64,000 nucleotides of DNA from DAOUEX01 sp034430235 (GTDB lineage Bacteria > Chloroflexota > Anaerolineae > UBA2200). Below, in pieces: positions 26,455-35,583 of the stretch; position 1 is the stretch's first letter; every line of letters begins with the position of its first letter. The DNA lies in NCBI GenBank assembly GCA_964478075.1, contig CAYZGO010000001.1, positions 62,001 to 126,000 of the forward strand. Direction: 5' to 3'. The position numbers were made by a program, and so were the translations under genes. The notes beneath the pieces are model-generated. The model ran no database searches. It was not told where the DNA came from and was given only the letters and a program-made list of their open reading frames with translations.

Positions 26455-26594
26455 CGCCTCGTCCTTCCGCTGAACGTCCTCTCCGCTACTGGCCCACATC
26501 GCCTTGTGAGCGAGAATAACCGGGGCCTAGCTACGTGAAGCATCAGTGAAACTCGGGTTGGAAACCTAGTCCCTTGCCAGCCTAAGGCACTCGT

Positions 26595-26623
26595 ATTGTA
26601 TGCTCTGATTGTCTGTGTGTCAA
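26595..26623 (-). promoter_or_regulatory. Promoter of the hemolysin III gene
   Basis: Minus strand: TTGACA at 26623-26618, a 17-bp spacer, and TACAAT at 26600-26595. It directs transcription toward the ATG at 26454. The rest of the 330-bp spacer holds nothing I recognise. Confidence 0.6.
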
Positions 26624-26785
26624 GTGCAATCTGACAATCGGGTGTAGCTCACGTTCGCGCCAAGTTCTCGGTGAGCAGGTTGCCGTTCTGGCCAAACCGA
26701 GCCTCTCTTAAGGGACATCGCTCTGTGGACCGCAGGCTTGATCTGCGGGCGCCGCTCTCCTTCTCATCCGAGACCCGCCTTTCGA

Positions 26786-27883
26786 TCAGCTCTGGTTTCT
26801 CTCGATGGGACACTTGCAGGCGATTCCCTCATCCTCTGCAGTTTCCGGCCAGCAGCGGTTGGCCGAGATGCACGCGGACCGTTCCTGCAGCCCCAGTTGG
26901 AAGCGCTTGGGGAGGTCAGGCTCGCAGATGAGAGGGCGACACAGCGAGACAAAATCGGCATCGCCGCATGTCAGCACGTCTTCCATCACACGCCGTGAGC
27001 GGAAACCGCCGACCAGCATAATCGGGAGCTTGGTCACGGGACGCGCCTGCTGAGCGAGGGCACGAAAGTAGGCTTCATCCTCCTCGGAACGGATCCCTGT
27101 GCGCACGATGGACTTCGGGCCAATGCCCCCGCTGATCTCCAGAGCATCCAGGCCGAGCTCCGCCAACGCTGCTGCTGCCTGAACCCCCCCCTCGGCAGTC
27201 AGGCCTCCCTCCACAGAGTCCATCATGCCCAGCTTGATGAACACAGGGTAGCTCGGCCCCACTTGCTGACGCACTGCCCTGGAGACCGCCCGCAGGAAAC
27301 CCATCCGCGCCTCCAGGTCACCGCCCCACTTATCTGTGCGCCGGTTTATCAAGGGGGACAGGAACTGGCTGATCAGGTAGCCGTGAGCGCCGTGGAGCTG
27401 CACGCCGTCAAAGCCGGCCTCCTTGGCTCTTCGTGCCGCCTGGGCATAGGCCTGGATCGTCAGGTTGATTTCCTCGGGCGTCATCTCTCGCGCCGAGCGT
27501 TTCAAGAAGGGGAGTGTCACAGTCGAGGGAGCGATGGCGTCTTCAACCGCCGTACGGCCACACTGGATTCCGCCGTGGTTGATCTGGACTGCAATCCTCC
27601 CCCCTTCCTGATGCACGGCACTGGCCAATTCAGCCAGATGGGGAATTAGGTCATCCGAGTAGATGCCGGTCATGCCACGATGCGCCTTGCCAGAGGGATG
27701 GACGTACATGTGGCCGGTGATGATCAGTCCGACGCCGCCGCGTGCCAGCTCTCGGTAGCAGTCCTTGAGGCGCGGTTTCGGTCGCCCACTGTCATCTGCA
27801 AGGTACTCAGCAGTAGCTGAGCGGATGATGCGGTTACGTAGGGTCAAGGTACCGATGTTTCCTGTGCTGAAAAGCATGCTCAT
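26786..27883 (-). CDS. NADH:flavin oxidoreductase (old yellow enzyme family)
   Basis: A 365-residue TIM-barrel flavoprotein. TLRNRIIRSATAEYLADD at the start is the FMN-binding region. AVQINHGG, then VQLHGAHGYLISQFLSPLINRRTD, GGDLEARMGFLRAVSRAVR and IMLVGGFRS are hallmark OYE segments. The C-terminus SACISANRCWPETAEDEGIACKC keeps cysteines reminiscent of the iron-sulfur region of the larger 2,4-dienoyl-CoA reductase group, but the second NAD(P)-binding half is absent. It should reduce an activated alkene; the substrate is unknown. The ATG has GGAGG upstream. Confidence 0.88.
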   Translation of the reverse strand: MSMLFSTGNIGTLTLRNRIIRSATAEYLADDSGRPKPRLKDCYRELARGGVGLIITGHMYVHPSGKAHRGMTGIYSDDLIPHLAELASAVHQEGGRIAVQINHGGIQCGRTAVEDAIAPSTVTLPFLKRSAREMTPEEINLTIQAYAQAARRAKEAGFDGVQLHGAHGYLISQFLSPLINRRTDKWGGDLEARMGFLRAVSRAVRQQVGPSYPVFIKLGMMDSVEGGLTAEGGVQAAAALAELGLDALEISGGIGPKSIVRTGIRSEEDEAYFRALAQQARPVTKLPIMLVGGFRSRRVMEDVLTCGDADFVSLCRPLICEPDLPKRFQLGLQERSACISANRCWPETAEDEGIACKCPIERNQS

Positions 27884-28181
27884 ACTGTGCCTCCAGGGAA
27901 CTCGATTGCTTCCGAGGGCACTCCGGCTTCACTGCCCCCAAGACATGGACAGTCTGCCCGGGGGCCATTGCTATCCTGTTCACCGCAGAGAGCGCAGCCT
28001 CCCATCCTTGAAGCCAAAGAGACGCAGAGTTCGTACAGCTTTGCTGAGGGTTCTGCGGTGCTGGTCCATGGCCCGCCTACATAATCGCGGGATGATGCGC
28101 ATGACCTGTTGTCAAGAACGAGCAGGCTACAGTCAGCCCACACGACGGCACAGCACTCTGTTGTCAAGCTCATACGCGTGC

Positions 28182-29327
28182 TCAGTAGGGCTGCTTCTCG
28201 CCGAGCACCTCATGGACACGAACCATCCAAGCGCTGATGAGTATTTTCTGGGGGCACAGATCTTCGCATTCATGGCACTTCTGACACGCGTTGGCTCGCG
28301 CCTCCTCCGGGACCTGTTCATACCGGAAACGGGCCTGCTCGACTGAGTTGTATGCCTTGCCTCTGTTGAAGAGCTCGAAAAGGCGAGGGATGTCAACACC
28401 GTTTGGGCACGGCAAGCAGTACCCGCACTTTGTGCACGGAATGGGATATAGCCCTTCGTATTCTTCCCCCACTCTGCGGACAAGCTCTAGTCCTTCTTCG
28501 GTCAGCGTGCTGATCCCTGATGCGCCAGCGCTGGCAACATTCTCTTCGACTTGCTGCATCGTGCTCATGCCGCTGAGCACCACTGACACTTCCGGTTGGT
28601 TCCAGAGCCACTGCAGCGCCCAATCTGCCGGTGTGCGTTTGCTCGGGCCGCCATCCCACAGCCGCTGAATCTTGTCGGGTGGGTTCGCGAGCGCACCACC
28701 GAGCAGAGGCTCCATGATCACCACAGCCAGTCCCTTAGCTGCCGCATACTTCAGACCTTTGGTGCCGGCCTGTTCCTCCACGTCCACATAGTTGTACTGG
28801 ATCTGGCAGAACGTCCACTTGTCATACGCGTCCACGATCTCTTTAAAAACATCGTATCTGTCGTGGAATGAGAAGCCGAGATACCCGATGCGCCCATCGG
28901 CAATGGCCTTCTCAGCCTCTGGCAGCACACGCAGATCGTGCATCGCTTGCCAACGCTTCTCGTCTAGCCCGTGCAGGAGGTAAAAGTCTAGGTGATCAGT
29001 CTGAAGCCTTTCTAGCTGCTCGTTGAGGTACTTGTCAAAATCCTTAGGCGTCTGCACCAGCCAACAGGGCAGCTTTGTGGCCAGCCTGACCTTTTCCCGA
29101 TACCCTCCCTTGAGCGCCCGCCCAACGAAGGGCTCACTGTTTCCGCCATGGTACGGATAAGCCGTGTCCAGATAGTTCACGCCGTGATCAATGGCGTAGT
29201 GCAGCATCCTGGTCGCCTCTGGCTCGTCAATGTTGGAGGCCTCCCTGCCCTTTCTGGGAAACCGCATGCACCCAAATCCGAGAGCCGACACTTCCCACTC
29301 CAGCTTTCCAAATCTGCGATATCTCAT
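28182..29327 (-). CDS. Aldo/keto reductase with ferredoxin-like C-terminal domain
   Basis: Starting at ATG 29327 (GGGAGGAG upstream) gives 381 residues. The AKR barrel is shown by MRYRRFGKLEWEVSALGFG, GVNYLDTAYPYHGG with the catalytic Tyr, LATKLP and HLDFYLLHGL. The C-terminal 90 residues carry two cysteine clusters, CTKCGYCLPCPNGVDI and CQKCHECEDLCPQKI. These fit two [4Fe-4S] sites, so electrons may pass between the barrel and ferredoxin rather than NADPH. It is a common enzyme in anaerobes; the substrate is unknown. Confidence 0.9.
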   Translation of the reverse strand: MRYRRFGKLEWEVSALGFGCMRFPRKGREASNIDEPEATRMLHYAIDHGVNYLDTAYPYHGGNSEPFVGRALKGGYREKVRLATKLPCWLVQTPKDFDKYLNEQLERLQTDHLDFYLLHGLDEKRWQAMHDLRVLPEAEKAIADGRIGYLGFSFHDRYDVFKEIVDAYDKWTFCQIQYNYVDVEEQAGTKGLKYAAAKGLAVVIMEPLLGGALANPPDKIQRLWDGGPSKRTPADWALQWLWNQPEVSVVLSGMSTMQQVEENVASAGASGISTLTEEGLELVRRVGEEYEGLYPIPCTKCGYCLPCPNGVDIPRLFELFNRGKAYNSVEQARFRYEQVPEEARANACQKCHECEDLCPQKILISAWMVRVHEVLGEKQPY

Positions 29328-29390
29328 TGCACTGCACTCCTCCCGCACCTCAAACGGCCACGATTGTCCCATCCAGGACAGCTTCGACAC

Positions 29391-29564
29391 TCACGGCAGG
29401 GCCTGGACAGGCCAAGAAAGCGCGGCAAAACCGATACAGATTATGTGAATGAGTATAGTGAGCGCGATGCCCAGCGCAGTCACATCGGCCGGTACCTTCT
29501 CCAGTGAGAAGAGCACCAGCGCAGCAAACACGGTGCACAAGAGAAGCGCAATCGCTGTGGTCAT
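29391..29564 (-). CDS. Short membrane protein, possibly the remnant of an anion transporter
   Basis: 57 residues from the ATG at 29564 (CAGGATG upstream). Two hydrophobic segments surround FSLEKVPADVTALGIAL, which resembles the N-terminus of SLC13/DASS-type anion permeases. The rest of such a protein is absent, so this is either a decayed gene or an unrelated small membrane protein. Confidence 0.4.
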   Translation of the reverse strand: MTTAIALLLCTVFAALVLFSLEKVPADVTALGIALTILIHIICIGFAALSWPVQALP

Positions 29565-29815
29565 GATCCTGGCATCCTGAAAACACCTATGCCGTCTCAC
29601 ATGGTGGTGCAAGAGTGCATTTCACAGAACGGTTAGCGGCTGCTTCCTTGAGTTGCGTCTGTCCTAGAGGAAGGGCGACGCAATGATCAACCCGAGTATA
29701 CCATTGATCGGGCATTCGCGCAACCGCCGTGCAGGCCTGGATAGACGTCCTACGTGACACCGCGCGCACTGCCACTCAGGCGGCGGCTAACGGAAGCCGC
29801 CCTAGGCACCCAGAA

Positions 29816-31945
29816 TCAATCGTGGCCTACACCCAGCAACTCCAGCATTGTGTCCACATCGGTAGTGGGGAGTTGGCAATGGTAGTCGAGGCAGACGTAC
29901 ACAGTGGCTTTGCTATCAATCCTCCGCTGATACCTTGTGAACTCAGCCAGGCCAGCAATGTCGGGTGATTCCTCTTCGTCTGGCCGGAAGAGCACGACCT
30001 TGCCGGGCACAAACTGCGTCCTGAGCACCCTCAATATCGCCTGCGTATCCTTTGCCTTCAGGATCCCAGCGATAACCACCTCGTAGGAAGGCCCCAGCGC
30101 AAAGTCAACTGCGACTAGGAGTTGAGTATACGCTGACGGTGATCGTTCAACATCACTGGAGAACGCCCGTGCGATGCCCGCCGCCTTTTCCTCCAAATCC
30201 GAATCAGCAGTCATGCGCCCCAGACGTAGCAGGTTGAGCATGGCCACCGAATTGCCCGATGGAATCGCCCCGTCGTAGATTCCCTTCCGCCGTACAAGGA
30301 GCTCGTCAGCGTCATCTGCTGTAGAATAGAAACCGCCATGCTCATCGTCCCCTAAGTGCTGAATCATAACCGCGTTCAGCGCCAGCGCGCTCCGCAAGTG
30401 ACGCGCGTCAAAGGTAGCCTCGTACAGTTCCAGCAGCCCCCAGATCAGGAACGCATAGTCATCCACGTATGCAGACAGGGCGGCTTCCCCATCGCGATAG
30501 CGGTGGAGCAGCCGTCCGTCGGCGGTCCGCATGTTCTCGAGAATGAAGGCGGCCGCACGCCCGGCTGCCTCAGCGTACTTGGGCTCATCAAAGGCCCGAG
30601 CGCCCTTGGCCAGAGCAGCGATCATCAAGCCATTCCAATCGGTCAGCACTTTGTCATCTTTCAGTGGATGAACCCGCTTCTCGCGGTAAGCAAACATCGT
30701 CTGCCGTGCGGCTTCCAGGCGCTCCTGCAGATCCGGCTCGGACATCTTGAAGGCGGTTGCCAACAGCGAGAGTGGCGCCGTCAGATGCAGGATATTCCTG
30801 CCCGTCCTCTGACCGGTGGCCTCCTCAGCAAAGTTGCCACCGAGTTCACCATTGAACACCCTCATGATGAAATCCACGCCCCCGCTGCCAAGAACCTGCC
30901 GGAGTTCATCTTGCGTCCACAGGTAGAACTTGCCTTCCTCACCTTCGCTATCAGCATCCTCGGCTGAGTAGAACCCGCCTTCAGGCGCTGTCATGTCGCG
31001 CAAGACGTAGGCAAAGACCTCGCGGGCCGTTGTCTCGTATTCCCCATTTCCGGTGGCCTGATAGGCCTCCGCATATGCCATGCCCAACATGGCCTGATCG
31101 TAGAGCATCTTCTCAAAATGGGGCAACAGCCAGCGGGCGTCGGTAGAATAACGATGAAAGCCGAATCCAAGGTGATCGAATACACCACCGCGTCGCATCG
31201 CCTGCAGGGTCTTCTCGACCATCTCCAAAGCTCTCTCATCCCCCGTACGCTTCCAGTAGCGCAGCAGGAAAAGCAACTGATGAGGCGTTGGGAACTTGGG
31301 AGAGCTGCCGAAGCCCCCATACTGATCATCGAACCGCTGGGCGAGTTGCTGATATGCCAGCTCTAGCGTGGACTCGTCCAGGTCTCCACCAGCTGCATCT
31401 TGTGACATTTGCTGGACAGCAGCGCTAACTCTGGCCGCCACACCTAGCAGCTCGTCCCGTCGTGTCGCCCAATGGTCCTTGATGACAGAGATGAGCGTCA
31501 GCAGCCCCGTCCGCCCCACACTACTCTCCTTCGGGATATAAGTCGCTGCAAAGAAAGGGATCTTGTCAGGCGTCATGATGATAGTCAGCGGCCATCCTCC
31601 TCTGCCGGTCATCATCTGAGAGACCGTCATGTAGACATCGTCGATATCCGGCCGCTCCTCGCGATCCACCTTGATACACACAAAGGCATCGTTCATCAGC
31701 GCAGCGACACTCGGGTCCTCGAACGACTCGTGTTCCATCACATGGCACCAGTGGCAGCTTGAGTAGCCAATGGACAGAAAGATGGGTTTGTCCTCCCTGC
31801 GAGCCTTCTCAAATGCCTCTTCTCCCCACGGATACCAGTCCACAGGGTTATCGGCATGTTGAAGCAGGTAGGGACTCTTCTGATCAGTTAGACGATTGTC
31901 TTTCCCGGCACTGCTTGTTGGCCGGTTATTCGGAGTCTTGGCCAT
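29816..31945 (-). CDS. DUF255 thioredoxin-domain protein (YyaL/SPATA20 family)
   Basis: 709 residues from the ATG at 31945. The N-terminal thioredoxin-like domain carries NRLTDQKSPYLLQHADNPVDW, and SIGYSSCHWCHVMEHESF holds the CxxC pair at C64 and C67. After it comes a long alpha/alpha-barrel region similar to glycosidase/epimerase folds (PTPHQLLFLLRYWKRTG, RYSTDARWLLPHFEKMLYDQ, DWNGLMIAALAKGARAF). The family is widespread and its reaction is unknown. Length and motifs are complete. It is a monocistronic-looking gene upstream of nothing related. Confidence 0.9.
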   Translation of the reverse strand: MAKTPNNRPTSSAGKDNRLTDQKSPYLLQHADNPVDWYPWGEEAFEKARREDKPIFLSIGYSSCHWCHVMEHESFEDPSVAALMNDAFVCIKVDREERPDIDDVYMTVSQMMTGRGGWPLTIIMTPDKIPFFAATYIPKESSVGRTGLLTLISVIKDHWATRRDELLGVAARVSAAVQQMSQDAAGGDLDESTLELAYQQLAQRFDDQYGGFGSSPKFPTPHQLLFLLRYWKRTGDERALEMVEKTLQAMRRGGVFDHLGFGFHRYSTDARWLLPHFEKMLYDQAMLGMAYAEAYQATGNGEYETTAREVFAYVLRDMTAPEGGFYSAEDADSEGEEGKFYLWTQDELRQVLGSGGVDFIMRVFNGELGGNFAEEATGQRTGRNILHLTAPLSLLATAFKMSEPDLQERLEAARQTMFAYREKRVHPLKDDKVLTDWNGLMIAALAKGARAFDEPKYAEAAGRAAAFILENMRTADGRLLHRYRDGEAALSAYVDDYAFLIWGLLELYEATFDARHLRSALALNAVMIQHLGDDEHGGFYSTADDADELLVRRKGIYDGAIPSGNSVAMLNLLRLGRMTADSDLEEKAAGIARAFSSDVERSPSAYTQLLVAVDFALGPSYEVVIAGILKAKDTQAILRVLRTQFVPGKVVLFRPDEEESPDIAGLAEFTRYQRRIDSKATVYVCLDYHCQLPTTDVDTMLELLGVGHD

Positions 31946-32201
31946 CAGTGTACACACCCGTGCGTTATGACAATAACAATGCAGAGCCCGGTCGCCATGC
32001 AAGCACAAGCCTTCTCCGCCCTACTAGTGCCAGGAAAGGACAAGCAAGAGAATCGCGACACTATAGGTGCCACTGACCCTCAGTGGATGTCCACAGCACA
32101 TTGTCACCCCAGATGCCGCTGGTAAGAACCGCCCTACGACCGGCTGGCAGTCAGGCTAGCGGGGTAAGAAGCTACTCTTCCTCCACCGTTGCCTTCATGA
32201 C

Positions 32202-32821
32202 CTACTCCAGATAGAGCGGTTCGGGCAGGGCACCCTCAAAGCTCACCTCTTCGTTCACGACCGTCTTGGGCACGGAGAAGACGTTGTGTTTGAACATCAG
32301 ATGGGCAAAGGCCGAGCTCTCCACCATGTCTGCCCGCACCATGTCGCTCTCCAGAGCCATGCTGTGCGCCAACTGCACAGCCATCGGGCAATATGGGCAG
32401 GTGAGAGTGACGAACACCTGGAGGTGGAGGGGATGCTTCAGCCCCCTCAGGGCCTCCTTGGTCTCTGGCATAAGACCTGACTTCCCCGCCGAGACGGCCT
32501 TGATGGCCTGCACGAGCGATGCGAATTCATAGCCTGTGGGCACGCCGTAGAAGCGCATCCCATAGTCCTTTTCCCCTTCCACCACGATGGCCGGGATCTT
32601 GTCCACCCCGTAGTGCTCTGCTACCGCCTTGTCCACGGCGAAGTGGTGGACCTCAACATCCAGCTCACCCGAAAAGGAGGCTAGCTCTTCAGCGAGGGCG
32701 GTGTTCTGCCGGCAGTGCTCGCACTCGATCTGCTGGGTGAAGACCACCAGCTTCACCTTTCCGTTGACCCCTCGAACTCCTTGCTCAGGTAATCTCGAAC
32801 ATCCTCGTTTAAGACAGTCAT
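32202..32821 (-). pseudogene. Protein disulfide oxidoreductase (two thioredoxin folds), frameshifted near the start
   Basis: The main frame (32202-32756) has two redox motifs: VVFTQQIECEHCRQN (CEHC) and VTLTCPYCPMA (CPYC), a cis-Pro KIPAIVV and SVPKTVV, as in PDO proteins that reduce disulfides with a TrxR partner. Its natural N-terminus, MTVLNEDVRDYLSKEFEG, is in another frame starting at ATG 32821 behind GGGGGAAGAG. The frames join at a run of four G (plus-strand C 32768-32771); adding one base restores the reading frame. A homopolymer sequencing error is the simplest explanation. The TrxR-like gene follows upstream in the same direction. Confidence 0.75.
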
Positions 32822-32914
32822 CTCTTCCCCCTACTGAGAACTCTTAACCGACTCGTCCATCAATTTGCTAGGAATCAGTCCCCACAGCCGAAGGACTGCG
32901 TGCCCGTGAATGGA

Positions 32915-33901
32915 CTACCTCCTAAGGAGGTAGCTATAGGCGCTCAGGGACGCATTGGCCCCCTCTCCAGCAGCAACGATGATTTGCTTTTCAGGGACGT
33001 TGGTCACGTCGCCAGCAGCAAAGATGCCAGGCACGCTCGTCCGACAGCTGCAATCAACCACTATCTCCCCGACTTTGTTCAGTGCTAATAAGCCCCGGGC
33101 GAGTTCGGAGTTGGGGACCAAGCCGATCTCGATGAAGACTCCCCCCACTGCCAGTTGCTGGGTCTCGCCAGCTTCTCTGGATTCGATGACTAGTCCGCTC
33201 ACTCTCTCCTCACTCAGGATTTCCTTGACCATGTAGCCCAGGAAAGGGATCACTTTCTGTGAAACCTCGGCCTTCTCTACCAATATGGGGTCAGCTTGCC
33301 AGCCAGCGGCTACATTCACCACGTAGATTCTGGCGGCAATCTTGATGAGGTCGACCACTGCTGTGAGAGCTGAGTTACCACCCCCGATGACCGCTACGTC
33401 CATCCCCGCGAAGAGGGGGGCGTCGCAGATGGAACAGTATGTAACGCCACGTCCTACCAGTTCCTTCTCGCCAGACACATCGAGTTGCCTGGAGCGCTTC
33501 CCGGAGGCGATGATCACTGCCTTGCCCACGAAACCTTTTCCCGTTCGCGTGGAGACCGTAAACTCATCGTCCTGGGCAGTGAGCTTTGTCACTCCCTCGC
33601 CGATTATGACATCAATGGGGAACTGCTTCACCTGCTCGTGGAACTTGGCCATCAGCTCCGGACCTGTGACGTACTGGTAACCCATATAGTTCTCGATCTC
33701 GGAGGTCAGGAGCGGCTGGCCGCCTAGGTCCTTGCTCACCAGCAAGGTCCTCAGCTTCTTGCGGCTACTGTAGACGGCGGCAGTCATCCCCGCCGGCCCA
33801 GCGCCAACAATGATTAGCTCATAGGCCCCCTCACCCATCGGCCTTTTGTCTTTGGCCTCGTCGACGACTCCAGGCAAGATGACCCCAATGTCTTCCAACA
33901 C
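32915..33901 (-). CDS. Thioredoxin-reductase-like FAD/NAD(P) oxidoreductase
   Basis: 328 residues from the GTG at 33901 with GAGAGGAGC upstream. The FAD motif is IIVGAGPAGMTAAVYSSRK, the NAD(P) motif AVIGGGNSALTAV, and GIFAAGDV lies near the end. The redox pair is C156 and C159 in VTYCSICDAP, where classical enzymes have CATC. It lies next to the disulfide oxidoreductase, its probable substrate, forming a thiol-reducing pair. The N-terminal extension of 25 residues before the FAD motif is longer than usual. Confidence 0.88.
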   Translation of the reverse strand: MLEDIGVILPGVVDEAKDKRPMGEGAYELIIVGAGPAGMTAAVYSSRKKLRTLLVSKDLGGQPLLTSEIENYMGYQYVTGPELMAKFHEQVKQFPIDVIIGEGVTKLTAQDDEFTVSTRTGKGFVGKAVIIASGKRSRQLDVSGEKELVGRGVTYCSICDAPLFAGMDVAVIGGGNSALTAVVDLIKIAARIYVVNVAAGWQADPILVEKAEVSQKVIPFLGYMVKEILSEERVSGLVIESREAGETQQLAVGGVFIEIGLVPNSELARGLLALNKVGEIVVDCSCRTSVPGIFAAGDVTNVPEKQIIVAAGEGANASLSAYSYLLRR

Positions 33902-34336
33902 CTTCAGCTCCTCTCTGTATGTAGAGCCTCAGTAGATCCAGTTTTTGGAGCGGAGCGGGCTCCCACGCCCGCGGCTCGGCAGCATGCCCACTCCACTCAT
34001 CTGCACCTGCCCTGTCTCACCTTTGTCTTTACGCCACCTCTGGTCTTTGCGCCAGAGGCGTAAACGGAAGGCGTAAACGGGGACGAGAGAACTGAGGCGG
34101 CGCAGATGCAGGTGTCGCTCCGTGGATGCTGCCCTTCGGCTGCGCTCACCTGTGCCTGCCTTGCCGAAGGCGTCCGGGCCACCGCTCGTCGCGGAGCGCC
34201 GAGAGGCGCTAACGCGGAGACGGGGCGGCCCAAGTGCAAGCAGGACATGGCGCGAGGAGCCGCCTCTGGTGATGATCTTGGATCTACCGAGTCTGGCCAG
34301 TTGTCGGTGTTGGCAGGTAGAGAACACACTCAAGGT
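33902..34336. other. Intergenic region, no gene
   Basis: GC-rich, with a GAGCGGGCTCCCACGCCCGC stretch and a hairpin near 34026-34071 (TTTACGCC...GGCGTAAA around a CCTCTGG/CCAGAGG stem). No coding frame is credible. Confidence 0.45.
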
Positions 34337-34957
34337 CTACCGAGTCTCCAGAGCCTGTGCTGCCTCCAACACCTCTTCCATGGGTGGCACCTCCTTCACA
34401 GGGTATACCTTGGCAAAGCGGATGACACCCTGCATGTCAATAACGAAGATAGCCCGCTCTGCGAAGCCTTCCTCTCGCAGCACACCGTACCGCTTTGCCA
34501 CCTCCCCATGCGGCCAAAAGTCACTTACAAACCGGAAGGATTCGATCCCTAATGACTCGGCCCAGGCCTTCTTGCTAGGCACGCTGTCAACACTGATACC
34601 CAGAACCTGGGTATTCAAGCGCCCGAACTGGGGCATTGCGTCATCAAGCGCCTGCATCTCCGCTGCACAACCCGAGGTCCAGGCCAGGGGATGAAAGGCC
34701 AAGACGACGTTCTTACTGCCGCGATACTCGCGCAGGTGAATCGTCTTGCCTCCGGCCGCCTGCAGTGCAAAATCCGGCGCTTCGCTTCCAACCGCTAGAG
34801 GCTCCTTTCTTTCCATTGTGTTGGGATGGGCAATCTCCTTTCCCAAGGAGACCTTCACCTCGAACAACTCGTCCGCCCTCACTTTGTCCGGACAGTCTAT
34901 GACCGGCACGTGCTTCTCTTTCTTCCAGTCACCGTGTTGGGTTTTGTTTCCTAACAC
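34337..34957 (-). CDS. Chimera: superoxide-reductase N-terminus fused to peroxiredoxin
   Basis: 206 residues from the GTG at 34957 with AAAGGAGAT upstream. Residues 11-47 (WKKEKHVPVIDCPDKVRADE through EIAHPNT) match the start of the superoxide reductase at 47073-47465 almost word for word. The sequence then switches to an AhpC/TSA peroxiredoxin: PLAVGSEAPDFAL, then PLAWTSGCAAEM with the peroxidatic cysteine at C97, and FVIDMQGVIRF. The iron ligands beyond the first His-containing segment and one later His are missing, so superoxide reduction is unlikely. The peroxidase part looks intact. An internal ATG at residue 48 could also start the peroxiredoxin alone, but lacks a well-placed ribosome site. 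Confidence 0.75.
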   Translation of the reverse strand: MLGNKTQHGDWKKEKHVPVIDCPDKVRADELFEVKVSLGKEIAHPNTMERKEPLAVGSEAPDFALQAAGGKTIHLREYRGSKNVVLAFHPLAWTSGCAAEMQALDDAMPQFGRLNTQVLGISVDSVPSKKAWAESLGIESFRFVSDFWPHGEVAKRYGVLREEGFAERAIFVIDMQGVIRFAKVYPVKEVPPMEEVLEAAQALETR

Positions 34958-35133
34958 TATGCTGATCTCCTTTCTTGATTCACTTCATTCGGATCGAGCC
35001 GCTGATCTTCGTAGGTCGGCACTCCCTCCGCGTGGTAAATAACACCGATGGGCATGCGATTCCCGCACTCGTAGGCCTTTTTCCAGGCTGCCTCGTGCTT
35101 GGCAGAATCGTAGCCTCCTTCTTCCTCTCCCGG
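34957..35133 (-). pseudogene. C-terminal fragment resembling 2-oxoacid:ferredoxin oxidoreductase beta subunit
   Basis: A frame entering from low-complexity sequence reads GGYDSAKHEAAWKKAYECGN, then PIGVIYHAEGVPTYEDQRLD, and stops at a TAG overlapping the GTG of the next gene. The (I/M)PIGVIY...PTYED ending is typical of KorB-type subunits. Upstream of it are G/C runs and an N gap, so the missing part may be lost in assembly. Confidence 0.5.
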
Positions 35134-35218
35134 CCCGCCCCCCCCGGGCGGAAACGGGATGTGGGGGGTGGGGAGGGGTTGCCCCGCAGTGGGGGGGGGG
35201 GTGAGGGCAGCGGAATCA

Positions 35219-35228
35219 NNNNNNNNNN
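35219..35228. other. Assembly gap (10 N) in low-complexity G/C sequence
   Basis: Ten N bordered by long G and C homopolymers (about 35134-35210). The flanking coding fragments suggest that much more than ten bases is missing. Confidence 0.9.
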
Positions 35229-35264
35229 CCCCCCGATCTCAAACGTCATGTCATTCTTGACCAT
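35229..35264 (-). CDS. First codons of a possible oxidoreductase gamma/alpha subunit, cut by the gap
   Basis: ATG at 35264 behind AGGGGGATAAC, reading MVKNDMTFEIGG and then N. The phrase resembles the start of KorA-type subunits, which continue with a Gly-rich motif. Only 12 codons remain, so the call is weak. Confidence 0.3.
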
Positions 35265-35316
35265 GTTATCCCCCTAATTGTGGCGGAGGTTCAGCACCCA
35301 ATTCTGCGCAAGCGTT

Positions 35317-35481
35317 CTACTCCTCAAACTTCTCAAACATATCTTTGCCCACGCCACACTCAGGACAGGCCCAATCGTCAGGCAGATCTTCGAAGGGAGT
35401 ACCGGGCGGTATCCCACTATCAGCATCACCTATTGCAGGGTCATAGATCTAGCCGCAAGCTAGACATTCCCACTTGGCCAT
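35317..35481 (-). pseudogene. Rubredoxin with an in-frame TAG at codon 11
   Basis: From ATG 35481 (AGGAG upstream) the frame reads MAKWECLACG, stop, IYDPAIGDADSGIPPGTPF and DLPDDWACPECGVGKDMF, ending after 54 codons. Both CxxC pairs of the iron site are present. The TAG (35451-35449) falls exactly where rubredoxins have the conserved Tyr after CG; one base change from TAC or TAT would create it. The gene is otherwise full length, so this is a very recent mutation or a sequence error. It would donate electrons to the flavodiiron protein, rubrerythrin or superoxide reductase encoded nearby. Confidence 0.8.
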
Positions 35482-35583
35482 CTCCTACCTCCTAACCTGT
35501 TCGGTTAATGTATCTGCTCGTCCAGCCCCTTGACAACCATAGGTGTCTTAATGAAGCCTGGACACCGTGCTTCATTTGCTCTC

